DNA of 64,000 bases from Metaphire vulgaris (taxonomy: Eukaryota; Annelida; Clitellata; Crassiclitellata; Megascolecidae), in NCBI GenBank assembly GCA_018105865.1, contig CM030848.1:16099786-16163785 (forward strand). The letters are read 5' to 3'. This document shows positions 28,653 to 40,348 of this stretch, piece after piece. The translations under genes and the position numbers were made by a program. The first letter of the stretch is position 1. Each line of letters begins with the position of its first letter. The notes under the pieces are model-generated. The model did no database searches and was not told where the DNA came from. It saw nothing but the letters and a program-made list of their open reading frames with translations.

Positions 28653-31600
28653 CAGGGGCGGTTCTAGGAATTTTAGTTTGGGTAGGCCAGACATAGGCCA
28701 TGGAAATTTTGGGTAGGCCAAGCTTGGACCGTGTCGTGGTGTCGAAGTTCATAAGGTTAATCCCACCCGAAATCCCGTAGTGATAAACGATAGCGCAACA
28801 TAAAATATATATTTATTTATAACTTACAAAAAGAAAATTTGCAATAATCCTTAGGCAGCAAACGCTTAATAGTCCAAAAAAGTACGAATACTGGTCGTTA
28901 TACAAAGAACGATAGGCCTACTGCAAATCGTCATGAGTTGATAAAAAAATAATTTTCAATTTATAACTTCATAATACGTCTGTCATGATAATAGTTAACA
29001 GTTTAGGAAAGTATTCGTTCCGTTTCGTAATCAGATTAGTTCAGGACTAATCTGCGAGGTCCCATGGAGGCAAAATTATCAATGGCTGGTCCAGGATTAT
29101 TAAGCAATCGACCGCTTAATTCTCTCTCAGCAGCTATTAATGTCAAATCACTTGTCCGATGTGCTGACATCGAAGCTCGAAGATGGGTTTTAATACGACG
29201 CATGGCAGAGAAGCTGCGCTCTGCTGATGCAGAAGCAACAGGGATCGTCAGTACGGTTCGAAACAATGCTAACAAATCAGGATAGGCGCGTTTTGTCTTT
29301 GAGATGACGCGGAACATCTGCAATGTGGTTATCGGCTTTGAATCAAAGGAATTCTTTGCCACATTAATTTGTGATTTCAAACGATCGTTGTCAATGTTGA
29401 GTACTGCACCAAATTTACTTGATAATTCAGTTATCAATTCCAGCGACAGACAGCTGGGATAATTAGGGTCAAATGCAGAAACCGCGTTCAGAATATCATT
29501 GTTCTCAGAAAATCTTTTCTTCATCTCGTTTACCATGTTATCAATTATTGCGAAGTATTTTATTCTATAGGTGTTTGCTCGGTGCTCATTGGCGTCGATT
29601 GACGAGTCTTGAAATGTGGCACAATCACTATCGCCATCACTTCGGTGGCCAATAGTTGATGTGATAATAGAATCGTTTAAAAAGGAAGGCACACGCTTGG
29701 TGCGCTTATTAACTGATCGGTCTAAACCTGGCAATTCGACACTGTTTAAGGTAGCAAACTGCATTGTTTCCTTGAAAATGGCATCAAAAACTGCATCTTC
29801 ACGCTTATCAAGTACAGTTTTAATCACTGCATTAAGTAGATTCTTACATGTCCCAATATCTAATTGCGCCGTTTGCAATTGCAATGACAATTGTTGCGTG
29901 ATAGACAGCAAGTCATTGAAAACAGTTAAAAAGAATGCAACGTCAAATGTTTGAAACTGTAGCAATAGGCCTCGTGCTTCGGCAGCCTCCTTTTTATTTG
30001 ACGACAGAGCAATCTGAGTAAGCGCCGAAATCACTGAAGCGTACCGTTTGGTGAAGAACTGCACTCCCACATATTTACACACCCAGCGCGTATCCGACTG
30101 CTGAGGAATTGCTAACACGTGATCGGCATCTTTCTGGGCGTCTGCGAAAACTTGGTGACGTAATGTGGAAACAGATTGAAAAGCATAAATGGCCTCTAAT
30201 ATTCCAAACATTTCTGCAACGCCTGTAACATTTTTAGATACGTCGACGAGCACAAGATTTAGACGGTGAGCGTGACAATGAACATAAGGGCACGGATTCT
30301 CAGAGGCGTCACGTATTTTCTTCTGCACACCGTTTAGGTGTCCGGACATAACGGATGCCCCATCATAAGACTGTGCAATGCACTTTTTTATGTCCAACCC
30401 ATTACTAGCTAAAAAAGTAATTAATTCAGTGGCCATTGTTTCCGCATCCATGCGTTTCAGTCTTATGAAGCCCAAAAAACGTTCTTTTATGTCAGTGTCA
30501 TAAACATAACGAACGCAAACTGACATCATCTCTACACAACTGTTATCTCGAGCTTCGTCTACAATTAGCGAGAATAGGCCGCTTGCAGACGCTCTAACTT
30601 TGTTATTTTCCAAAAACCAATCTTCCGCACACGATGTCTCATCGCAGCCATCAGTCCCTTTAGTCATAGTATAAGATCGATCATTAGGCAAATCATTCTT
30701 TATTTCTCGGACTATAATATTGCGAATTTCATTAGCAGCTGCCATAATAAACTCTTCTTGCGATTTTTTTGACGTATACTGAGCATTTCGCGGTAAGTTT
30801 TGTAGGCTTTGCTTTAATTCATTACTTTCCATTTTTAGCAATTCAATTAATTCCAAAAAGTTACCTCGATTGGTTGAGCTGCTGGTGGCAATGCTCCCAG
30901 TGCATGAGACCTTATCGTTGTTGAAGTTGCTTTCATTTTCTGGAATGTCGTTTTCCGATTCACGATGTCCTCTTAATCCAAAGCCCTGTCTTGCGCAAAA
31001 CAGAGAGGCGCGCAAAAGCGTACCTACAGCAGAGCGGTTTCTGCTTATCTCTTTACGCTGAGACTCCGACAGAAAAGTTGTCACGCTGCCAGCTGAATCA
31101 GTGTACTTTTGTGCTGTCCACTGTGCAAGAGCATCAGAATGCATTAAGCTTGCGAAATGCTTCGATAGTTTGCTGTCGATATTTTTCCAATCACGCAACC
31201 CAGTCTCCGTTAAAACAGATTCCTGGTATCCTGATCGTGGACAAAAATGACGGCACACGAAACAAAATACGGCATTGCTTGAAACTGAATATTCCAAGAA
31301 AGGATATCTGTCATACAATGAAGAGTTAAATGCTCGTAAACGCTCACCAAATTTTGTTTTTGGAAAGACGCGCAGTTTAGGTTGCACAGGTTGATCTTTA
31401 TAATCCTTGCTGATATCAGCCACAGTAGTATGAGTAGTAACTGTTGTCTTATGCAGACCATCTGAGTCAACTGGTGCTGCTTGTGAAATTGATAGGCCTA
31501 CATCCGTTGACTGATGATGAACTTCTTGAGATTCAACAGTTGTCTTTGTAGGCCCAGTTGAATCGTCAGTCACAATGTCTTGTACTTCTTCGTTCCCACT

Positions 31601-32453
31601 AACTCGAGCGCGTTTGACAAGAAATTTATACATCTCTAATTTATAATAATATTATAGAGTGCTAAAGCAATTTGTACGATAGACTGTATCTTATGTGAGC
31701 TGCAGTCTTAAACGAACTGAATGATAGTTGCAGCTACTTCTACAAATCTGTTCTGTTGACCAGAACACACATTAGATTGACCAGATGTCTGGCGACGTTG
31801 AGAATTGATTATCAACACAGAGCAAAAGGAACTACTCCCATGGCGAAAAGTTGTTCCTAAACTATGTTACACTGACTGGAAGACTGATAATTCTGTGGGG
31901 ATACGGCGGATACGGGGAAGGAAGGGGTAAATACTGCCGTTAACAGTAGGCATACATCTAACAAACTAGACGCTGAGGAGGGTGGGAGGAAAATTTGTGC
32001 GATGACGGTTGAACCAGATGCTCTTACTGCTAATATACAGATGTCCCTGGTGTTCAGACCATATCAGTCAGTGGTGGTTGATCAATTAGATAAAGATTCC
32101 TGACATCTGGAAACCGACAGGAAAAGAAAGTATCGGGTGAGTGGCTGGGGACTCACATCGGCCTTACAACTACACTCGATAGCCTCGTACCGTAGACCAT
32201 GCGCACTAATTACCCAGCCACGCAACGCATTTTGGAGGGAGGCCAGCTATAGGTAGGCCTGGGCCACGCATTTTTTCGGGTAGGCCAGCCACTGGGTAGG
32301 CCACGCATTTTTACGGGTAGGCCAGCCACTGGGTAGGCCACGCATTTTTACGGGTAGGCCAGCCACAGTGTAGGCCACGTAATTTTTTGGGTAGGCCAGA
32401 CAACGATTTGGGTAGGCCATGGCCTACCCGGCCTAGGCCTAGAACCGCCCCTG
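28653..32453 (-). mobile_element. Structurally complete hAT DNA transposon
   Basis: 3801 bp bounded by a perfect 16-bp terminal inverted repeat (CAGGGGCGGTTCTAGG at 28653-28668, its complement at 32438-32453) and a perfect 8-bp target duplication, GACACGGA, at 28645-28652 and 32454-32461. Both subterminal regions carry repeated GGGTAGGCCA motifs: two copies on the left, about eight on the right in 32250-32420. These are likely transposase binding sites. It carries one 865-aa transposase-like ORF. Identical flanks and an open ORF suggest recent insertion. Confidence 0.95.
29036..31633 (-). CDS. hAT transposase (ZMYM1-like, TTF zinc finger, DUF4371, dimerisation domain)
   Basis: Single 865-aa open frame with no introns, inside the hAT element. 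A basic N-terminus (VKRARV) precedes a TTF-type zinc-binding region (about 105-185: YPFLEYSVSSNAVFCFVCRH, then HFASLMHSDA). The central RNase-H-like/DUF4371 part has LIVDEARDNS and SYDGASVMSG, which hold candidate acidic residues, then VHCHAHRLNL. The C-terminal hAT dimerisation motif is IPVASASAERSFSAMRRI near residue 800. This layout matches the zinc finger MYM-type protein 1-like hAT transposases common in animals. No frameshift or stop is present, so it may be active or only recently silenced; domesticated host use is unlikely given the intact ends. Confidence 0.92.
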   Translation of the reverse strand: MYKFLVKRARVSGNEEVQDIVTDDSTGPTKTTVESQEVHHQSTDVGLSISQAAPVDSDGLHKTTVTTHTTVADISKDYKDQPVQPKLRVFPKTKFGERLRAFNSSLYDRYPFLEYSVSSNAVFCFVCRHFCPRSGYQESVLTETGLRDWKNIDSKLSKHFASLMHSDALAQWTAQKYTDSAGSVTTFLSESQRKEISRNRSAVGTLLRASLFCARQGFGLRGHRESENDIPENESNFNNDKVSCTGSIATSSSTNRGNFLELIELLKMESNELKQSLQNLPRNAQYTSKKSQEEFIMAAANEIRNIIVREIKNDLPNDRSYTMTKGTDGCDETSCAEDWFLENNKVRASASGLFSLIVDEARDNSCVEMMSVCVRYVYDTDIKERFLGFIRLKRMDAETMATELITFLASNGLDIKKCIAQSYDGASVMSGHLNGVQKKIRDASENPCPYVHCHAHRLNLVLVDVSKNVTGVAEMFGILEAIYAFQSVSTLRHQVFADAQKDADHVLAIPQQSDTRWVCKYVGVQFFTKRYASVISALTQIALSSNKKEAAEARGLLLQFQTFDVAFFLTVFNDLLSITQQLSLQLQTAQLDIGTCKNLLNAVIKTVLDKREDAVFDAIFKETMQFATLNSVELPGLDRSVNKRTKRVPSFLNDSIITSTIGHRSDGDSDCATFQDSSIDANEHRANTYRIKYFAIIDNMVNEMKKRFSENNDILNAVSAFDPNYPSCLSLELITELSSKFGAVLNIDNDRLKSQINVAKNSFDSKPITTLQMFRVISKTKRAYPDLLALFRTVLTIPVASASAERSFSAMRRIKTHLRASMSAHRTSDLTLIAAERELSGRLLNNPGPAIDNFASMGPRRLVLN

Positions 32454-32595
32454 GACACGGACCACTTCGGTTGAATTGGCCATTGACAGTTCTAGCTGAC
32501 TGCACCGATTTCCACTTTTCAGGAGCAGAGGTTGTGAATACACCTTTTGTTACCGTAAAGTTTCAGGGGGTAAGATAAATGAGGACAGCCTATAA

Positions 32596-32931
32596 TCAAC
32601 ACGACATCGGCCTTTGGGTTTTAGATTTATTGGTTCGTGAATGTTCAGAGGCCGCGTCTGGATTCGGCTTCGTCGTCTCTCTATCACTGGGCGAAGACTG
32701 TTTAGATTTGGTTTTTAAAACACCTCGCAAAGAAGAAGACAAAAGCAGAATATAATCAAAAGAAACCAGAAATATTGAACATCCGCACAAGAACACAATT
32801 CCGAAATTGAACAGAGAACATGAGTCTACACTCATGATGGCACGTCGTTTTCTCATATCAAGGCATCTCTCTATAGGCCTGTAACGATTAACGAAGCGCC
32901 TGAAATCGTAATGCAGCATACGAGAAACCAC
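32596..32931 (-). CDS. Possible small single-pass membrane protein
   Basis: Open frame of up to 111 codons just outside the hAT element. It has one hydrophobic segment (NFGIVFLCGCSIFLVSFDYI) followed by a polar Lys/Ser/Thr/Pro-rich tail ending RPMSC. Candidate ATGs start MLHYDF, MRKRR or MSVDS. Short hydrophobic-plus-basic frames also arise by chance and I recognise no family, so this is only a candidate. Confidence 0.22.
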   Translation of the reverse strand: MVSRMLHYDFRRFVNRYRPIERCLDMRKRRAIMSVDSCSLFNFGIVFLCGCSIFLVSFDYILLLSSSLRGVLKTKSKQSSPSDRETTKPNPDAASEHSRTNKSKTQRPMSC

Positions 32932-33327
32932 AAGCGCAGCTGCCAGTCTAAATGGTACAGGGAAATATGTATCTATGTCTACATGTGCATATGTATGTAG
33001 GCCCTATGAGTGTGTTTGATGTATCGAAAGCGCTATATAAATTCACAAGATTTTACATACTTATTTACTTATAACTTGAACATAGACGTTGAGTCGTATT
33101 TGGTGTAGAATCGATTGCAGGAAACCTGAGACAGGTTTTACCTGCGGAGAATGGAGATAAACGAAGCTGTTGTCGGGTACGGAGAATAGCAACGATGAAA
33201 CGGACATCGATTGCGAAAAGCGAAGTCAAATGGCTTCGCCGCGGCATTTCTATGTAAATATTTTGGTGATTGAATTACCTCTCAGGTGTCTATTCGGTGG
33301 CTGCTACGGTTGAGTAATAGAGAGATT

Positions 33328-33680
<353 letters not shown>

Positions 33681-33860
33681 TTGATAGGGACACATATTAA
33701 TTATATTTGTCCCTAAATGTTTACAGAAAAGGGCCAAAGAAAGCCAAGAGAGCAGAGAAAGACAGCGGAAATCTTCGTACAGCAGTTGATTTCACAGTCA
33801 ATCACAGTTGATTGATTGTTGTAGATGAGACAATTGAACATTAGTTTCTACTCAATCAAG

Positions 33861-34026
33861 ATGGCGCCGGAAAATGGCGACAAGACAAAAAATGCGAATA
33901 AAGTGACATTTTTCAGAAGCGAAAAGAAGGCGGAACAATCGTTTGATGGCGTCTCCAAACGAACGTTAGTATAGTCTCTCATATACTGCGTGTAGCCTAT
34001 ATATACACACGTATACACAATGAAGA

Positions 34027-34116
<90 letters not shown>

Positions 34117-37100
34117 CGTGAAATATCTTTCAGGAAAACACCTTTTCGTAAAGCGCAAAGTCTTCTGGTCCTAAAAACAAAAGACGTCGGAATTTCGTCT
34201 TCGGTGCTGACGTCACACAAGACAGCGGTCGCTTATAACGATGACGTCATATCGAACACTTCTTCAGCGTCTACGTCATCGTCATCCGATGGAAGGGGCC
34301 GTTCGATCCGAAGACGCCTTCCTCCCCTTCCCAGTCACGTACCAGGGACGGTGGCCCCGAGGGAAGCTGGGCGAAGACAGCAGCAGCAGCAGCAGCAGCA
34401 GCACGGCTGCTCCGCTCGAGAAAATCGTCTTTCGCTGCAACACGAAATCATGTCGGTGGCCGAATGTCTGTGGGACGCTGTTGTCAGTGGCAGGTACAAC
34501 TCAACAGGTGAGCAGCAGGTGACAGGACGATTGGACGCTGATGGACAGCATCGTCAGAGTTGCTCTGAGAGGAATTGCAACAGAATTACGTGCGCTGATC
34601 TCTTGCAAGTCGAAGCAGAAGCAAAGTCTGACAGTAAAATCGTCAGCGGTAGTACTTGCCGACTGAAATCGAACCGGTCGCCAGAAGAGGAGACCTGTGC
34701 TGTCGTCATTAGCAACGGAACGCACCGTCCAGTCGCTGTGCGTCCTAGTTACGATAGAAGCAGTTCACGTCTCAACATCGCAGCGGATGAAAGCAGCCGC
34801 TTTGTAGAAGACGCCCTAAGCAGTACAACACTCCAAGGAACTGCTTCGGTTTCGAAAACAACTTCTAAAGAAACTTTAGAAAAGACCAAAGACCAAAGAG
34901 AAAGTCATTCGATTCGAAATCCCTTCTTTCTTCCGCTCAATAGTCAGATATCTTCTGTTGATAGCGATAGCGAATATAACGAAGAGACAGGTGCAGACCG
35001 CGTTAAGGTTAATTCACTGAGTAGAGAAGGTGGCCTTCTTTCGTTTGCATGTAATGCTTCAAAGTCGAATGCCGAGAGAGCACAGCTGCGCAGAGCACCG
35101 CACACCGTGCAAAGACATCGTTTAACCGACTACCTCACGTCGCCAAAGGCACAAGATATCTCCACCGAAAAGGGTCATTCTTCGGAGAGAGACTCGAGCA
35201 CTGAAATTCTTGACAGGAAGGAGAACAACTGGCCAAGAGAACGACAAACGGGAATGTCACTCCAGCGCCTGGATAATCGACTCCCTTCCCTTCAGAGGAT
35301 TTACCTAAAAACAATCGAAGCCAACAAAAATGGCAGCCAAAGCGGCGATCAGGACACGTCACCGGTGACGTCAGAGGAAGACGATGACGTCACCCAAATG
35401 TCTTCCGAAGACAAACTCGTATTGCATCTTAGCAAGACAGAGACAGAAGTTCAGAATGTTTCCAAAGGAGGCGGAGGACAGAGCAATGTGGAATGGGAGG
35501 GAAATAGGATTTTCCAGGCTTCCTCTTTTCCAATTCCACCATCACCACTGTCACTCCACTTGTTGCTGCAAAACCATCGATTGATTCCTGTCACTCTGTT
35601 CGGCGATGACCTTGGAATGACCTTCGCCAAGAAATCGCTTTTATGGCGCCATTTCACGGAGACATTGGCCGAAGAATTCAGACCGGTGGCGACCAACGAG
35701 AACGGCTCTATGTTGCTAGGCGTAGTCATAGTGACTGGTGTTGCCAAGGGAACCGCTGCTGAGGCCAACGGTCTCAGTGTAGGAGACATCGTTGTAGAGG
35801 TAATTTTTAAAAGTACAATCTTTCGTTTTACAGTTGAGATCCGTTCAGTCTATTTGATTGCAAATAGTTTCACTCGACCGACCGAGTCTTTCATTTGCAG
35901 CCAAAATAATCATCCACTGAGATTCTCATTCGGCGCTATAAAAATGTCGATATTTTACGGCTCAGTCGATGCCTATAAATTCTGGTGATGATGAAGTCAA
36001 CGAATTCGAGCATAGAGCGAAAAACTAGATCTAGAATAAACTCGATTAGCATTTTACTTTTGCTCTGAGAGGAGAGTGGGGGACGCCAGGGGACCAAACC
36101 GACAAAAAATGTTTGACGAGAAAAAGAAAAAGGTCGCCGAGACAATTTGGTGCCCCTCCCCATCTTGTCGGCGCCCCGGGGCCAACGCACCCTCTGCAGT
36201 CACTGCTGCTTCGAGATGCGCCATCTACTGAGGCTGCCGTGCATTATGGAATGGCGCTTTAGAAGCCGCGTTGACCGAGTGGGATTCTGGGATAGAGAGC
36301 AGGTGCTGTCTGTTTTGTCTGCAGGTGAATGGACTGAGTGCCCTGCATTCGTCTGCCGATGATGTCAGACGTCTGTTGACCTCTGGTCGCCGCGTTGACC
36401 TTGTGCTCGCCAGGTCAAGGCCATCGCTCGATCCAATGGCCGAACGTGTAAGTTGCAAAGCGAAGTATTACGCTCACCATTGGCGTAGCCACGGGGGCCC
36501 GCCCCCCCCCCGGGCCCCCCCTCTACTCGCGTCGAGACCGGTCGTGAGATTCGTCCAAAACCGATGAGTAGTGGGAGGTGTTTGAGGGAGGTAGTCAGAT
36601 TAGATCGAGGAAAACGCAGAAGACAGCAGACTTTAAGGCGTTTGAGACAACGGCCTTTTTGCTCGTCAAGACATTTGGACCGAAAAATATGGAAGTGTCT
36701 CCTTATCCTGTAATCCTGGCTACGCCACTGCAGGGTATCTTCATCTGCAATGTGTATCACTACAGAGGCGGGAGTTCGATATACTCAGGAGCCGTAAGGT
36801 TGACTCAACCTTCACTCGCCAGATGGAAAATGACTACCAGTGAATACTGAGAGTCAAACAGGTATATACAATACACAACAAACACGCACCGTTTGTATTG
36901 AATTTCGCGTCTGGCTGCTAAGGGCATCTGAAACGAAGATCAGCGCCACCCTATGAGCCCTGCCTTGCCGGGTAGGAGCTCAAAAGGACCATGACATGTG
37001 ACACTCACTGCGCAATCTCATTAAGCAACTTTGATGCTCAGCATTCAGTGTTGCTTTCGGTAGAGGACGCTAATTTCGGTAAATTAGAAATGCTCGAAAG

Positions 37101-37493
37101 ACGGAAGTCGACGGCTAAATATTTAAAATGGCGGCTCTGATGTGTCTGCCTTTGCAATTTGCAAATCATTTTCAGAGTCTCTATCGACGGGAGAAAAATT
37201 CAGACGAAGTCCATCACTCGACCGCTTCAAAAGGACGACCTCAACCCACAGACAATTCCCGCAGAAAGGAATTTCTAGCAAAATATCCTCAGAGATTTGA
37301 TGAGGACAACGCAACGAAACAGCGAAGCTATCCTGTGAGAAAACAGATGAACAGAAAGTATTTATTGGGAGACGATTGGTCGACGATGCACGCCTCGTCA
37401 ACGCCACCCAGGAGACCTTCTTCTTTTGACGATTTTCCTCCGAACGAACTCTCTGACCCAGACTTCGGTTGGCAGAAAATCTCAGCCGTTTGA
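33861..37493 (+). CDS. PDZ-domain protein with C-terminal PDZ ligand, 4 exons
   Basis: Exons 33861-33964, 34134-35799, 36325-36447 and 37176-37493 join in phase to give about 736 aa, ATG (MAPENGDKTKN) to TGA. The first about 490 residues are low-complexity, Ser/Arg/Glu-rich and include an eight-Gln run from a CAG repeat (34379-34404). One PDZ-like domain spans about 500-625: IPVTLFGDDLGMTF, GVVIVTGVAKGTAAEANGLSVGDIVVEVNG (split across an intron) and SADDVRRLLTSGRRVDLVLAR. The last exon is polar and ends DFGWQKISAV; S-x-V at the terminus is a class I PDZ-binding motif. Likely a cytoplasmic scaffold. I do not recognise the orthologue. The exon 1-2 intron contains (CT)n-(AT)n. Confidence 0.8.
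34031..34114. repeat. (CT)n-(AT)n in PDZ gene intron 1
   Basis: CT repeats run into AT repeats and end about 20 bp before the exon 2 acceptor. Confidence 0.93.
36482..36735. mobile_element. hAT-like MITE, CATTGGCGTAGCC family, in PDZ gene intron
   Basis: Starts CATTGGCGTAGCCACGG and ends CTGGCTACGCCACTG, a near inverted pair. Interior includes ACCGGTCGTGAGATTCGTCC, which resembles a fragment near 50570-50670 (GACCTGGTCGTGAAATGTTG). No clean target duplication was seen. Confidence 0.55.
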
Positions 37494-37607
37494 GCGGACA
37501 GTTATTTAGCATAAATTTGCATAATTCATTCACAATGAATGCTAATATTAATGGCATAAATGTCTAAGCGCTTGCCTTTCCCAAAGTCTACCGTGTAATT
37601 TCAGTAA

Positions 37608-38010
37608 GGGGCTGTCCATTAATTATGTCAACAATTTTTGACCCCCTCCCCCTTGTCAACAACTGTCAACTTTCAGTTACTCCCCCCCCATAATTACGTC
37701 AAACATTTTTTACCCCCCACCCCCCAAATATCAATGACAGGTCCCAATAACAAGGTTATTATTTTTTGCGGTGATGACCATTTTTCCCTTTTTTGTTCGT
37801 CGAGTGTCAAAATTTGATGTTTATGACCTTTTTGCCATGCTTCTTTCCATTGTAATAAGTAGTATTCCATGAAATTTCCTAGTTTTTGATTATTTGTAAA
37901 AAGTGAAATTGTTGACGTCAACTTCTCTTGACCCCCCTCCCCCTGTCAACAACTGTCACTTTTTCAAACCCCCTCCCCCTAAATTGTTGACGTAATTAAT
38001 GGACAGCCCC
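37608..38010. mobile_element. GGGGCTGTCCATTAATTA MITE, copy 1
   Basis: About 403 bp with inverted ends GGGGCTGTCCATTAATTA and TAATTAATGGACAGCCCC, followed by imperfect inner inverted repeats (GTCAACAA, CCCCCTCCCCC). TA follows the right end; the left flank is TAA. Copies 2 and 3 lie at 46885-47284 and 52060-52522. Confidence 0.75.
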
Positions 38011-38011
38011 T

Positions 38012-40345
38012 AATGCATCTAGGGCAGGATGCTCAAGGCATTGAATTGTGTATAATTTGGTGTAACATTCAGCAGTTCTTGCTCTGCATAAGTTAATTTT
38101 TGATTTATTACAAGAAAATACATAATACACTGTATCAGAGACACGGAATTAGCAGCTGTATGAAAAGCCTTCCATCATAGAGGCAGATACTGTATAAGGC
38201 TGAATGGCACATCTGAACAAAATAAGTGCATAAAAGTGCAGACGATAATTGCAGCTGAATACATCATACATGTTCAACCAAATGACTACTGGGATGAAAG
38301 TCAACCCAGGAACCTGTGTCTCTATGACTAAACAGTTTGTTCAACACTAAAACACCATTTTGCATTAAACATGTTACAACGTTCAATTTTGTTGCACAAA
38401 TGGATTTGGAAATGCAGTGCATTTAACTAAAAATGATGCTCATGACCAGAAAATCAATGACAAAAACTTTGATGAGATCGCAGTAAACATAGAAACTTAA
38501 CTAACATTCATTGTTTATTGAAACTTTCAAGAAAAACAGTCATTAACAACAATATGAAAATAGAAATCATGCTCAGTGGTAAATACAGGACATGCAGTCA
38601 TAGAAGAGAAACAGCAGTCTACATACAACTCTAACTGGCATTACACTGATCTCCTCAAGTCCAACCTTCACTCACTCCCATCACCATCAGCTGTCTTCCA
38701 ACAATTCTGTAAACATTTAATAAATATGTGCATACTTATATGGACATTGACTAGGCATTTCAAAATGGCTGCCATTACAACCTAATCACGTATTTCAAAC
38801 TATAAAAATTACATATGCATAATAATTATAATTAGCATTCAAAATATCTTTTATAACTCACCTCTATCCTATAAAATCTAATGCGAACATCACTCAGTGT
38901 AATTGTCCTAATGTATCAACAACTGTATTCCCAAAACACAACTAAAAGCATAAATATATGTATAGTTTTAAATTGGAAAGTCCTTAGATTGCATTTAGTG
39001 AGTAATTCTAAAAATGAGCTGCTCAACATCATCATCATTCATAAAGAAAAATAGTCAACTCAGACAAAACATGACAACAGCGTAACAAAATATCAAATAC
39101 ACTTTCCACTGATCACAAAAATTTGAGAAAATATGTCAACATAAAACTAAAACAATCCTCTTGTATAAAAAATTGTTACATTGTAAAAACTAAATCATTA
39201 CACTTCAAATATAAAGAACTCAAAAATTATCAGCTGCCTAAAAGACTTAAAGCCATCAAATAAAACAAAGGAACGAAACAGACAAAGTGCAGAGTCTCTG
39301 ATGCATTAATAATAAATAATGCCATCAGAACAACATAATAAAACTTGACGAAGTAAATCAGAAAATCAGAGACTACTTTGATTGCAGCCCATCTGCTATA
39401 AATTGTGTCCCCATCACAAAAAAGTTAAAACGATGGAAATGTCCATCAACCGAGACCAGCAGAATTTCTAGAAGACTTTAATCAAAAATTTCACTAAAAC
39501 ATTCATAAGGAACTTTCCAATAACAATGCTCAGTAATAGAAAATCTAACATAACACTGAAATATAACCATATTGTTAAACAAAGTAACACAGACCATTTA
39601 TAAAAATTGCTCCAGCTTATAATTGTTACTGAAAACAAAAATTCCTAAAGCGGTCACAACTGGTACACGGCAACTTGATGATGGACAGCTGAGAGTCAAA
39701 AATTAGTACTATCTGAGTATCTGTCTTGCATAATACAACTGACTCAAAAGTACTCAATGATGCATAAGTCAAACGTCAATCCAAAGGATAATCAAGACTT
39801 GTTTACACGACACGCAGAAATTACAATCTAGACTTCCACATGACACGTGTAATGCCAAAAGCATACACACAATATCCGAATGTGCCATCGAGATACAAGA
39901 TCTAAAATTCACAATCTTCCGAGTAACAAAGCTTCAAACATTCAGGTGCATAATAATTACCAGAAATTCTGTCATTTGTGTAGCAAAATATATCTGACAA
40001 CATCAATTAGAAAATGGCGATCATTAAATTTGTAGAAAACAACAGATCGATAAGGAAAATGACGACTGGTGTGACGTCAAATCATCGGCACAAGAAGACG
40101 TAGAATCTGACACGTTGCCACACCATAGAGATGCAACACCTTGACATAGTGAGGCCACTTCATCTTAGTAAAGCTAACGTTAAGAGCAGGCAGAGAAGAC
40201 AAATGCAGATCACATCAGAAACAATAAAAATAGCCTTAAATATAGGAAACATACAGACAAACAGTTGGGAAACACTGAAAAAGAGGCAAGATGAAACAAA
40301 GAGACGAAACCGATCCACGGCAAAATCAGCGTCGGCAAAATCAGC
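38012..40345. other. AT-rich stretch, no gene seen
   Basis: No convincing exon or repeat structure. It lies 3' of flotillin-1 (minus strand) and could include its 3' UTR. Confidence 0.4.
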
Positions 40346-40348
40346 TCC

